Position numbers and translations under genes: made by a program. 64,000 nt of DNA from an uncultured Pseudodesulfovibrio sp. (GTDB lineage Bacteria; Desulfobacterota; Desulfovibrionia; Desulfovibrionales; Desulfovibrionaceae), in the NCBI RefSeq assembly GCF_963677845.1, contig NZ_OY782498.1, forward strand, positions 1,244,001-1,308,000. Direction: 5' to 3'. Positions 46,001-53,792 of this stretch are shown piece by piece. Each line of letters starts with the position of its first letter. Position 1 is the stretch's first letter. The notes beneath the pieces are model-generated. The model saw only the letters and a program-made list of their open reading frames with translations, was not told where the DNA came from and made no database searches.

Positions 46001-46771
46001 CAGTCTGCGTTTGGTAAAGGGTGGGAAATTGCCATTAAGGAACGTACTGAGGAATCTCCATTAACCACATTGGTCGATGTTGATTTGGACGCAGAAAAAA
46101 AGGCATTGCAAACGCGCCTGCATCGGCAGCCAACTGATGAAGAATTTGTGATGTATCTCAATCACCCCGGTGATGCGATTGCAACTATTGATTACTGTGA
46201 AAAATTCGGCAACATCAACAACCTGCCTGTCGACGTTTGGTTTGAAGGGCTGGAAAAAGGTGAAGTTCTGAACTTTCAGGGCAATTGCATGAAGCCGCAC
46301 CGGATGCGTATTCTGGACATTTCAGAACCGGATGAGAACGGTATGGCCGTTGTCAGATATGTTCTTGATTCTGAAATTATGAGTCATCAAGTCAAGGTTG
46401 CTGAACCTGATGTTGGCGGCAAGGAAGCGACAGAAATGGCTGATCCGACCAATGATTATCATGTCGGTTCACCTAGTAACGGTGATTTGTGGGTTACTCA
46501 TGTCAGACCTGGCGACAAAGTCAAGGCCGGCGAAGAGCTCTTTAATATCTCCATTATGAAGCAGGAGAAGGCTGTAACGGCCAAAATTGATAGTACCGTC
46601 AGACGTGTGATCAAGTCCGCTCAATATACTGAGGATAAAAAGATGATCCCGGTGGTCGAAGGCGAGTTGATTGTTGAACTTGGACCTGAAGTTGGAGTCT
46701 GTCCTACGTGTAAGTTTGATGTTCCTGGTGAAGATTGTAACTTCTGTCCTAACTGTGGTCAGAAAATTTAA
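43061..46771 (+). CDS. pyc: pyruvate carboxylase with C-terminal zinc ribbon
   Basis: 1236 residues: biotin carboxylase with ATP-grasp (~20-480; RILVANRGIPARR, KAEGGGGGRGIY, FIEVNTRLQVEH), carboxyltransferase TIM barrel (~550-1000; DTTTRDITQS, the carbamylated Lys in GLKDMAG, HSHRH) and biotinyl domain with IMKQE (biotin Lys ~1167, not the common AMKM). After it Cys1214, 1217, 1229 and 1232 (CPTC...CPNC) form an extra zinc-ribbon tail. GTG at 43061 lies 4 bases after GGAG; ATG at 43070 is an alternative. Converts pyruvate to oxaloacetate. The transferase region is more divergent than usual around the pyruvate site. Confidence 0.92.
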   Translation: MSSMKPKSFEEVLEEVKGKRILVANRGIPARRICRSITEMFNAKAIMTATDVDKTSPATSGANELLMLGSDPRAYLDLDRVIREAKAKDVVAIHPGWGFGAEDDSFPAKCKEAGIIFIGPEQEPMRILGNKVAVRKLAIEQGVPVVPGSEGAVSIPEAREIAKEIGFPVMLKAEGGGGGRGIYEVYQEEDLENAFSKASALAQASFGNPRLYVEKLLTSVRHIEIQVISDQYGNVFCLDERDCSVQRNHQKLIEITPSPWPKYTAELRAQLKEYSRRLVSAVGYYSLATVEFLVDTDGVPFLIEVNTRLQVEHGITECRYGIDLVEEQIAIAFGSKLRLNDKDTKPYQWAMQCRINCEDPQKNFEPNSGRITRYVSPGGQGIRIDSCIGDGYRFPSNYDSAASLLISYGNSWNKVVALMKRSLREYMIGGLKTTLPFHRKIIDQQRFVDADYDTNFVRQNYTELMDYSDREPDSLRMMRLVAEISALGHNKYVQLGEYRGREDKRVGRFELVEPPERSTGFESRFSRKMDRDAILDTLRTDREGGIVHMTDTTTRDITQSNSGNRFRLAEDRIVGPSLDKCGFFSLENGGGAHFHVAMLANMTYPFTEAAEWNKFAPNTLKQILVRSTNVLGYKPQPKNVMRLTGEMINEHYEIIRCFDFLNHVENMRPFAEVAMNSTRNIFEPAISLSWAKGFGVDRYLQVTDSIIAMCAEAGGVTKKQAEKMIILGLKDMAGVCPPRFMRELISTIRAKYPDLVIHSHRHYTDGLFVPTMGAAAEAGAHIVDVAIGASVRWYGQGEVLSTAAYIEDEIGLKTHLDKEMIRATNFKLKQIMPYYDRYTAPYFQGIDHDVVRHGMPGGATSSSQEGALKQGYIKLLPYMLKFLEGTRKVVRYHDVTPGSQITWNTAFLAVTGAYKRGGKREVRRLLNVLDIVTLCKEEDLTNLERDARLALYRDSNDAFRNLLLGKFGKMPLGFPADWVYQSAFGKGWEIAIKERTEESPLTTLVDVDLDAEKKALQTRLHRQPTDEEFVMYLNHPGDAIATIDYCEKFGNINNLPVDVWFEGLEKGEVLNFQGNCMKPHRMRILDISEPDENGMAVVRYVLDSEIMSHQVKVAEPDVGGKEATEMADPTNDYHVGSPSNGDLWVTHVRPGDKVKAGEELFNISIMKQEKAVTAKIDSTVRRVIKSAQYTEDKKMIPVVEGELIVELGPEVGVCPTCKFDVPGEDCNFCPNCGQKI

Positions 46772-46846
46772 AAAAATTGTCAGCTATGACAAATTGGTTC
46801 AGTTTTAAATTATAAGCTCGACCAAAAGGGCTTTGTGATGATTTAC

Positions 46847-46886
46847 AGGCTGACGCGTAGTAACTACGCGTCAGCCTTGTTTTTTT
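46847..46886 (+). terminator. terminator of birA-pyc
   Basis: 14-bp perfect stem AGGCTGACGCGTAG / CTACGCGTCAGCCT with TAA loop and T7. The rest of the 361-base gap (46887-47132) is AT-rich with no gene; a promoter for the next gene must lie here but I cannot place it confidently. Confidence 0.92.
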
Positions 46887-47132
46887 GAGTGGCAGGTTAT
46901 GGTATTTTGTCGTTTGTATACTGTAAAATGGCATTGAATACATGGTTTTTTGGTTTAATGGTCCAACCAATAGTTTCATTGACGAACAGGTCTGATACCC
47001 TGTAAGCGAGAACTCGAAGCTCAAGTCTTGATTGTTCTTTTTAGTATAAATCTAAAATAGTAGAAAGTCGGATATCATGGAGCGGAGAGAGAATCTTTTC
47101 CATTTATCGCAGGGACTTTCCAGGAGGAAGTG

Positions 47133-50100
47133 ATGGCCAAGACCCAGAAAAAGCCCGCCGAAAAGGCATCTGCCAGCAAAGCCGGGGCGAAAACTGAGAG
47201 TCTCCAACAGAAGTTGGTCCTGAATGGGGCTGACATCAAGAAGATCGGTGAAGAGGCCGAACTTCTCGTAGGCGGAAAGAACTACAACACCGCCATCATC
47301 AGTCAGGTTGCAGGAATCAGGGCTCCCGAATTTCGGGCAATCTCGTCGCATGTTTTTCATCATATTCTTGATGAGACCAAGGTCAATGCTGCTGTTGTTC
47401 GTGCTACTGTGGACAAAGAGTACAACAAGGTTGACTGGACCTCCGACGAAGTTAACGAAGATTCCGAATATTTGCAGCAGTTTGTGCGCGATGTAGGCAA
47501 AAAAGTTCGTGAACAGTCTGAAAAGCAGTCAGGCACCCCTATCAAACTGCGTACTTTTATCAATAACGTTGTTGAAGGGTTTGCGACTTCTCCTGAAGGT
47601 ATTGATCAACTCCGCATGCGTTCGGTTTTGGTTCAGTCCGCTATTTTGTCCGTTGAGATTCCTGCCAAGATCGGCAAGGAAGTCATGGGCGCATATGATT
47701 CTATATGTAAAGAAGCCGGTTTGGATGATGTTCCTGTTGCCGTGCGTTCTTCCGCTGCCGGTGAAGATAGCCGCAAGAAGGCCTTTGCCGGATTGCAAGA
47801 CACCTATCTTAATATTGTTGGTGCTGATGAGTGTCTCGAAGCATACCATTGGGATTGTGCTTCTGCATACAACCTTCGCTCCATGACTTATCGCCGCGAG
47901 GCCATTCTTGATGCCATCACCAAGGCAGAAGAGACTGGTGATGTTGCTATCGCCGAACTCGCTAAGAAAGAGTGGGCCATTGAGCATACTTCCTTGTCCG
48001 TGTGTATCATGCGCATGATTAACCCCGTCATCTCCGGTACTGCATTCAGTGCAGATACTGCGACTGGTTGCCGTGGTACGGATCGGAATGATTTGGTGTC
48101 CATTGATGCCAGTTATGGTTTGGGCGAGGCTGTTGTCGGTGGCATGGTTACTCCCGATAAATTTTATGTATTCCAGCGTGATGGTGGTCGTGAAGTTGTC
48201 ATTCGCTATATGGGCTGCAAAGAAAAGAAAATTGTTTACAAGGAAGATGGCAGCGGTACTCAAGTAGTTAAGGTGCCTGATAATGAAGTTTATCGCTGGG
48301 CTCTTTCCATTGCTCAAGCCGAGATGGTTGCGCAGGGTGTAAGAGCTATTTCCAAGGCGTACGGCGGCATGATCATGGATTCTGAATTCTGCATCGACAA
48401 GTCTGATCGACTTTGGTTTGTCCAAGCTCGTCCTGAGACTCGTTGGAATGAGGATATTGAACAGCATCCCAATACAATCTTCATGCGTCGTCTTGAAGTT
48501 GACAAGAAGGCCATCGCTTCGGCTGAAGTCATCCTCGAGGGTAACGGCGCTTCCCGTGGAGCAGGACAGGGGACGGTCAAGTACCTGCGTTCCGCTCTTG
48601 AACTGAACAAAATTAATAAAGGCGATATACTGGCTGCCGAGCGTACCGACCCAGATATGGTTCCCGGTATGCGTATCGCGTCTGCTATTCTCGCTGATGT
48701 CGGTGGTGACACCAGTCACGCTGCTATTACCTCCCGAGAACTTGGTATCCCGGCTATCATCGGTATCCAGCGCCTTGAGTCCTTACGGTCTCTTGATGGA
48801 CAGCAGGTTACAGTCGATGGGTCCCGGGGTAAGGTTTATCGCGGAGAATTGCCATTGGTAGAAGTGGGTGGCGAGATTAATGTCGCTGAACTCCCTGCCA
48901 CCAAGACGAAGGTCGGCCTGATTTTGGCTGATGTGGGTCAGGCTTTGTTCCTGTCTCGCCTTCGTGATGTGCCTGATTTCGAAATCGGGTTGCTTCGTGC
49001 CGAGTTTATGCTCGGTAATATTGGTGTCCATCCTATGGCTCTAGAAGCTTATGATAAAGATGTTCTGAATGATTTGGTGGAAGAAAAAATCCAGCAGATG
49101 GATATGCGACTGACCAAGGTCATGAAAGAACAGCTTGCGTCAGGTTTGATTACCATGCCGCTTAAACTTCGCGAATATGTTGGTCTCATCACTGGCTTGA
49201 CTTCCCAAATGGAATCCTTGGCTGAGCAGGAAAGTGCACGCAGTACGGACGAAGTCTTGGCCATGCATCGTCGCCTCCGCGAGATGGATCATAAGTTGGA
49301 TGATCATATTGCCTTGGCAACAGAACGTCTTGATATCTTGAAGACTTCTATTGATGCCGAAGCTCACGTAGCCGTTGTTCTTGGGTATCATGATATGTTG
49401 GAAAGCATGCCTGAGATCAGGTCTGAAGCCTGGGCCATACGCCAGCAGCATGAGAAGACAGTAGCTGAGTATGTTGAGCGGTTGAAGGATGAGCCTGAAT
49501 TTGGCGCCTATCTCGATAAAATTATCAGTCTGCGTGAAGAAGTAGCCCTCAAGATGGGACTCAAGTCCGAGATGGACGAGGTGGCAACATTGCCTGACCG
49601 TATTCGTCGTCTTCTTGAAACCCGAGGCTATACCACCGGTAAGGAAAACTACATTCAGACTTTGTCGCAAGGCTTGGCTCTTTTTGCCATGGCTTTTTAT
49701 GGTAGTAATATAGTTTACCGAACCACTGATTTCAAATCCAATGAATACAGGAACCTGCTCGGAGGTTTGTTGTTTGAGGCTCATGAAGATAATCCCATGA
49801 TCGGTTATCGTGGTGTATCCAGAAATATTCATGATTGGGAATTGGAAGCCTTCAAACTTGCACGAGGCATCTACGGCAGTAAAAATCTGTCCATCATGTT
49901 CCCGTTTGTTCGTACTTTGGAAGAAGCCCGCTCCATGAAGCGGTATCTCAAGCAGGTGCACAATCTGGAATCAGGCAAGGATGAACTCAAGGTTATCCTG
50001 ATGGCGGAGATTCCGAGTAATGCAGTGCTTTGCAAAGAATTCCTCAAAGAAGTTGATGGATTTTCCATTGGTTCAAATGATATGACGCAGATGGTGCTGG

Positions 50101-50714
50101 CCACTGATCGTGATAATGCGAGTTTGCAACATATCTATGATGAAGAAGATCCCGCCGTTGTCTGGGCCATCTTATCTGCCATTTTTGCTGGTCAGAAATT
50201 TGGCAAAAAGGTTGGTTTCTGCGGACAAGGTGTATCCAATAGCGTTATTCTGCGAGGATTGGTTGCTATTGCTGGTATTGTTTCGGCTTCAGTGGTTCCT
50301 GATACTTATCGTCAGACCAAAGTCGAAATGGCCGCTATCGAATCCGAAAATATCAAGACCCGAGACTTGGGTGCCTGGCTTAAGAAACAACATATGAGTA
50401 ATCTTCAGGACTTGCTTGAAGCGAACAGCTACGGGCACATTTTGAAAAAGTACAAGTCCCCTGAAGACTTCATGGAATGGTATGAAGGTGAACTGGATCG
50501 CTTCGGCGAACAGCTGCGAGATCACATTGAAACTCCCAAAGAAGAGTTTTATCGTCAGGAGATGGAGCAGTTCCGGGCTGTGTTCCACAAGCCGGTCATC
50601 TATGCAAGCTGGGATTGGCATCACACTGTTACGGACGCTATGCGTCATGCTGGTTTTGAGTCCTTTGATGAGCAAGAGGCTGCTCTTGAGGAACAACGCA
50701 AAAAGCAGTGGTAA
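47133..50714 (+). CDS. ppsA: phosphoenolpyruvate synthase-like protein, extended
   Basis: 1193 residues from ATG 47133 (AGGAGG 5 bases before; the GTG at 47130 is too close). N-terminal PEP/pyruvate-binding ATP-grasp (~35-440), swivelling phosphohistidine domain with GGDTSHAAI (His ~529), and a C-terminal PEP-utilising TIM barrel (RTTDFKSNEY ~864 to GFCGQG). Canonical PpsA is ~790 residues; here about 200 residues of charged helix (~640-840) are inserted between the His domain and the barrel, plus extra at the C-terminus. Regenerates PEP from pyruvate for gluconeogenesis; it follows pyruvate carboxylase. It could instead be a PPDK-like variant. Confidence 0.87.
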   Translation: MAKTQKKPAEKASASKAGAKTESLQQKLVLNGADIKKIGEEAELLVGGKNYNTAIISQVAGIRAPEFRAISSHVFHHILDETKVNAAVVRATVDKEYNKVDWTSDEVNEDSEYLQQFVRDVGKKVREQSEKQSGTPIKLRTFINNVVEGFATSPEGIDQLRMRSVLVQSAILSVEIPAKIGKEVMGAYDSICKEAGLDDVPVAVRSSAAGEDSRKKAFAGLQDTYLNIVGADECLEAYHWDCASAYNLRSMTYRREAILDAITKAEETGDVAIAELAKKEWAIEHTSLSVCIMRMINPVISGTAFSADTATGCRGTDRNDLVSIDASYGLGEAVVGGMVTPDKFYVFQRDGGREVVIRYMGCKEKKIVYKEDGSGTQVVKVPDNEVYRWALSIAQAEMVAQGVRAISKAYGGMIMDSEFCIDKSDRLWFVQARPETRWNEDIEQHPNTIFMRRLEVDKKAIASAEVILEGNGASRGAGQGTVKYLRSALELNKINKGDILAAERTDPDMVPGMRIASAILADVGGDTSHAAITSRELGIPAIIGIQRLESLRSLDGQQVTVDGSRGKVYRGELPLVEVGGEINVAELPATKTKVGLILADVGQALFLSRLRDVPDFEIGLLRAEFMLGNIGVHPMALEAYDKDVLNDLVEEKIQQMDMRLTKVMKEQLASGLITMPLKLREYVGLITGLTSQMESLAEQESARSTDEVLAMHRRLREMDHKLDDHIALATERLDILKTSIDAEAHVAVVLGYHDMLESMPEIRSEAWAIRQQHEKTVAEYVERLKDEPEFGAYLDKIISLREEVALKMGLKSEMDEVATLPDRIRRLLETRGYTTGKENYIQTLSQGLALFAMAFYGSNIVYRTTDFKSNEYRNLLGGLLFEAHEDNPMIGYRGVSRNIHDWELEAFKLARGIYGSKNLSIMFPFVRTLEEARSMKRYLKQVHNLESGKDELKVILMAEIPSNAVLCKEFLKEVDGFSIGSNDMTQMVLATDRDNASLQHIYDEEDPAVVWAILSAIFAGQKFGKKVGFCGQGVSNSVILRGLVAIAGIVSASVVPDTYRQTKVEMAAIESENIKTRDLGAWLKKQHMSNLQDLLEANSYGHILKKYKSPEDFMEWYEGELDRFGEQLRDHIETPKEEFYRQEMEQFRAVFHKPVIYASWDWHHTVTDAMRHAGFESFDEQEAALEEQRKKQW

Positions 50715-50737
50715 TAAAGATTGATTAAATGAAAATA

Positions 50738-50772
50738 AAAAGGCCCCTGTCCAGAGACAGGGGCCTTTTTTT
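50738..50772. terminator. bidirectional terminator after ppsA
   Basis: Perfect 10-bp stem GGCCCCTGTC / GACAGGGGCC flanked by A5 and T7. It can also end the convergent 97-residue gene. Confidence 0.9.
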
Positions 50773-50790
50773 AAGCAAATATTATGATTA

Positions 50791-51084
50791 TCAGGCTATT
50801 TTATCTGTAATACTTCCAACGCCTGTGTCTAACGTGGAGTTGACGGTTTGTTGAATGTCAACATCTGTTCCGGTTGAACTGAAATCTGTTCCAGATCCAA
50901 AAAATTCTTCTGTTCTTGAGGCGACTTCCAAGCCGGCTACGGCTTGTTCCATGGAATCCATGCCTCTTGGGTTCATGCCGGAAGCTATTATGCTGCTTTC
51001 CTCTGCGACAGATTCGGGGCCTGACAATATATTGTCCATGGCAATGGACTGCACTGTGTCAGTTGAAATGCTTATATCGGACAT
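50791..51084 (-). CDS. small Ser/Thr-rich protein of unknown function
   Basis: 97 residues, acidic and rich in Ser, Thr and Ala, with a SISTDTVQSIAMDNIL opening and no membrane segment or cysteines. Clear ribosome site GGAGG, 6 bases before the ATG. It lies downstream of flaG in the same direction, so a link to motility is suggested by position alone. No family recognised. Confidence 0.6.
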   Translation of the reverse strand: MSDISISTDTVQSIAMDNILSGPESVAEESSIIASGMNPRGMDSMEQAVAGLEVASRTEEFFGSGTDFSSTGTDVDIQQTVNSTLDTGVGSITDKIA

Positions 51085-51118
51085 GGAAGCCTCCGTTGTG
51101 ATGGAATTCCTTGTCCTG

Positions 51119-51147
51119 ATTATGCCCTAGCCATTTGGCCTTTGCAA
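51119..51147 (-). promoter_or_regulatory. putative sigma-70 promoter of the 97-residue protein
   Basis: Minus strand: -35 TTGCAA (51142-51147), 17-bp spacer, -10 CATAAT (51119-51124). A GC-rich hairpin (51175-51199) between it and flaG lacks a T-tract, so read-through from flaG is possible too. Confidence 0.4.
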
Positions 51148-51225
51148 GTTCGTTAGAAAATGGAAACGCCATAGGCGCCCCTACCATTCGGCGGGGCGCG
51201 AGATATTGGCTTCAGTGTTTAGAAC

Positions 51226-51615
51226 TTATGACACCGTGTCGAGAAATCCCTGTCCGAAATTCTTGAGCGATTGATTTAATTTAACTAAATCGTCGTCCGG
51301 GATTTTACGAATAGTCTTGCCGTCGGAATCAATGATTTCGACTTGTACAGTGTCATCTTCTTCAAGGATGTTGAATTTCAGTTTGACGTCATTTGCTTCG
51401 AGATGCTTTTCAGCCTCGGCAATGAGTGCTTTGAGCTCATCCCTGGAGTGGGTGTTGGACTGCTTATCCGCATCAGAATTGTCGGTACTATTAACCGCGT
51501 CAATTCGTACTTCAGTCTTTTCATCCTGTGCTGGCGGCTTATCCACTGCCTTCGCCGAAGCTGCGTTCTCCGAACGTAACTCCTGCTTCACAATACTTAC
51601 TTCGGGGATATTCAT
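51226..51615 (-). CDS. flaG: FlaG-family flagellar protein
   Basis: 129 residues. A disordered charged N-terminal half is followed by the FlaG domain (~75-129): LKFNILEEDDTVQVEIIDSDG, then KTIRKIPDDDLVKLNQSL. FlaG influences filament length in several bacteria. Ribosome site GGGAGG 6 bases before the ATG, and a consensus sigma-28 promoter 60 bases upstream marks it as a late flagellar gene. Confidence 0.88.
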   Translation of the reverse strand: MNIPEVSIVKQELRSENAASAKAVDKPPAQDEKTEVRIDAVNSTDNSDADKQSNTHSRDELKALIAEAEKHLEANDVKLKFNILEEDDTVQVEIIDSDGKTIRKIPDDDLVKLNQSLKNFGQGFLDTVS

Positions 51616-51673
51616 GGTCTCCCTCCCTGGTAGTTACACGAATCATCCCAACCTAACTTGCCTCTTACGTATA

Positions 51674-51700
51674 TTATCGGCAGAAATAGCGTTATCTTTA
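51674..51700 (-). promoter_or_regulatory. sigma-28 (FliA) promoter of flaG
   Basis: Minus strand: TAAA (51697-51700), exactly 15 bases, GCCGATAA (51674-51681). Same boxes and spacing as the promoter of the flagellin-like gene at 28951. Confidence 0.88.
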
Positions 51701-51758
51701 GAGAGAAAATTTTATGTTCTTCGTAAAGCGTTGTGTCCCAACAGTTAGGCAATAGCCG

Positions 51759-51787
51759 TTGACGCTGATACAAATTTTGAATATGGT
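51759..51787 (+). promoter_or_regulatory. putative promoter of the DUF342-motA-motB-motB operon
   Basis: -35 TTGACG (51759-51764), 17-bp spacer, -10 TATGGT (51782-51787). The ~100-base leader contains a 10-bp near-perfect dyad (51850-51869) just before the first gene. Confidence 0.45.
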
Positions 51788-51893
51788 TCCTATAAATCAA
51801 AAACCATGAAATATCAGACGGTTTGTTTAACAAATTTGTTCGTCGACTTGGTTATTTCATGAGATAACCCAAAAGTGTTACTCCAGAGTATTC

Positions 51894-53009
51894 ATGCCGT
51901 TTTTATTGAAACACCATTTTGATCCAGATTGGGATCCCTCAAAACTTAGACCAGAAGAACAGGCTGACGGAAGCGTGGACCACCATGAATTGAACTTCGT
52001 CAACAATGTTTCGAAGGGTGATGTCATCGCCGAATGGGTTGACATAGAAGAAGGGGATGATGTTGATCGTCGGTTTGTTTTTGATGATAAAGAGTTTCCG
52101 GCCGGGCGTGGAACCGGCCTTAGACAGAAATTCCCCGACACGTTGTTTGCAGCTGTTGATGGGTATGTCTGTTATAAAGAAGGGAAAATTCTTGTTAGAG
52201 AGACTCTGACGGTTCATTGGGACATCGATTACCATACCGGGAACGTGGATTTTGTTGGCAACATCTCTGTTGAAGGGTCCGTCCGTTCAGGGTTCGCTGT
52301 TTGCGGAGTGAAAGTGACTATTGCAGGGCAGGTTGAAGGAGCGCTCATTGAAGCGACCCGTAACTTGAATTGTCATGGAGGCGTTAAAGGCGGTAAAATC
52401 GCTCACTTGGAAGCCGGCCATGATTTGAAGCTCGCTTATTGCGAATACGCGACACTCATGGCGAAGAACGATATTCTTGTTAAGGGAGCGCTTATGCATA
52501 GCAATGTCTATGCTGGAAAGCGTTTGGCTGTTGGTGGCAGACTTACAGGCGGAAATGTCTGTGCATATGAGTATATTTATGTTGGCGGACAGCTTGGAGG
52601 CGGGTTGGATACGGATACGTCTCTGGTTATGGGGTATAAGCCAACACTGTTGCATGCAGATGAAAAATATAATGAACGTATCAAGAACCTTCACGATGAT
52701 ATAGCTTCATTTGAAAAGGCGTTAAATAAGGGGAACGAATTTCGTGCCGAGTTTGAACCCAAGCTGGAATCAGCCATTAAGGAATTGGATTTGTTGAAGG
52801 CGTTGAAGGTTAAATTGTGGGATGGCATATACGCTACAGAGCGACTAGACGAGTGTAAGGTTTTGGTTCCAGGAGTTGTAAAACCTGGTGTTGAGATAAG
52901 TATCGGATCAGCTTTTTTGAAAGTGGATGATTTTTTGGAAGATGTATATTTTTATTATGAAAACGATGAAGTAAAAATCGGTGCTTCAACCGAAAAAATT
53001 AAAAGATAA
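51894..53009 (+). CDS. DUF342/FapA-like beta-helix protein
   Basis: 371 residues with a FapA-like layout: an N-terminal domain (~1-110), a right-handed beta-helix of repeating [hydrophobic]-G turns (~115-255: GNVDFVGNISVEGSVRSG, GGVKGGKIAHLEAG, GGRLTGGNVCAYEYIYVGGQLGG), then a helical coiled coil (~265-310) and a C-terminal strand domain. DUF342 proteins are poorly characterised; some relate to polymer assembly, cell division or motility. It is the first gene of the motAB operon (3-base gap to motA), so its role here probably concerns the flagellar motor. Confidence 0.75.
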   Translation: MPFLLKHHFDPDWDPSKLRPEEQADGSVDHHELNFVNNVSKGDVIAEWVDIEEGDDVDRRFVFDDKEFPAGRGTGLRQKFPDTLFAAVDGYVCYKEGKILVRETLTVHWDIDYHTGNVDFVGNISVEGSVRSGFAVCGVKVTIAGQVEGALIEATRNLNCHGGVKGGKIAHLEAGHDLKLAYCEYATLMAKNDILVKGALMHSNVYAGKRLAVGGRLTGGNVCAYEYIYVGGQLGGGLDTDTSLVMGYKPTLLHADEKYNERIKNLHDDIASFEKALNKGNEFRAEFEPKLESAIKELDLLKALKVKLWDGIYATERLDECKVLVPGVVKPGVEISIGSAFLKVDDFLEDVYFYYENDEVKIGASTEKIKR

Positions 53010-53012
53010 CAT

Positions 53013-53768
53013 ATGGATATTGCAACTTTAATAGGTTTGGCCGGTGCGTTTGGACTTGTGGTGACAACCATCTTTATGGGTGGAAACGCTGCCGGATTCA
53101 TCGATATTCCATCGGTGGTCGTTGTTATCGGCGGGACGTTTGCCGTTACTTTTGTCATGTTCCCTCTTGGCGTTGTTATTAATGCCATCAAGGTCGGCAT
53201 GAAGACTCTTCTTTTCAAATCGAATGATCCGCTTGAGATTATTCGTCTTATTACAGGCTTGGCAGACACGGCCCGTAAAGAGAGTATTATCGCTTTGGAA
53301 AAAGTCGCCATCGATGATCCGTTCCTCAAGAAAGGGGTTATGCTTGTCGTTGACGGTTCCAGTGAAGGCCTGGTTCGATCCGTTATGGAGATCGAATTGG
53401 AATTCATGAAACAACGCCATAGACAGGGACAGGCTGTTTTCAAGGGAATGGGCACCATGGCCCCGGCGTTTGGCATGATTGGCACGTTGATCGGTTTGGT
53501 TAATATGCTCTCCAATCTATCAGACCCTTCGTCCATTGGGCCTGCTATGGCCGTCGCACTTCTCACTACCTTTTATGGAGCAGTTATGGCCAACTGCATG
53601 TTTCTTCCCATGGCCACCAAGCTGGAGGAAAGGTCCACCGAAGATGTCTTGTTCATGCAGATCATGATTGAAGGCGTTTCTTCCCTGCAACGCGGCGATC
53701 ATCCTTCTGTGGTCAAGGAAAAACTCCAAGCCTTCCTGTCTCCCGCACTGCGAGAGGAAAGCGCGTAA
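53013..53768 (+). CDS. motA: flagellar motor stator protein MotA
   Basis: 251 residues, four membrane helices, with the large cytoplasmic loop between helices 2 and 3 (~50-150) and the MotA_ExbB signature near the third and fourth helices (GTMAPAFGMIGTLIGLVNML; TTFYGAVMANCMF). The cytoplasmic loop holds charged residues for FliG contact. It forms the stator ring with MotB; short MotA of the PomA type (~250 residues). Confidence 0.92.
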   Translation: MDIATLIGLAGAFGLVVTTIFMGGNAAGFIDIPSVVVVIGGTFAVTFVMFPLGVVINAIKVGMKTLLFKSNDPLEIIRLITGLADTARKESIIALEKVAIDDPFLKKGVMLVVDGSSEGLVRSVMEIELEFMKQRHRQGQAVFKGMGTMAPAFGMIGTLIGLVNMLSNLSDPSSIGPAMAVALLTTFYGAVMANCMFLPMATKLEERSTEDVLFMQIMIEGVSSLQRGDHPSVVKEKLQAFLSPALREESA

Positions 53769-53792
53769 TTCCCTGCGTGATTCGGAGGTTGC

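Noticed and set aside
43790-49961. Long open frames antisense to pyruvate carboxylase and PEP synthase
   Set aside because: They mirror high-information coding sequence, lack start signals, and have no family features.
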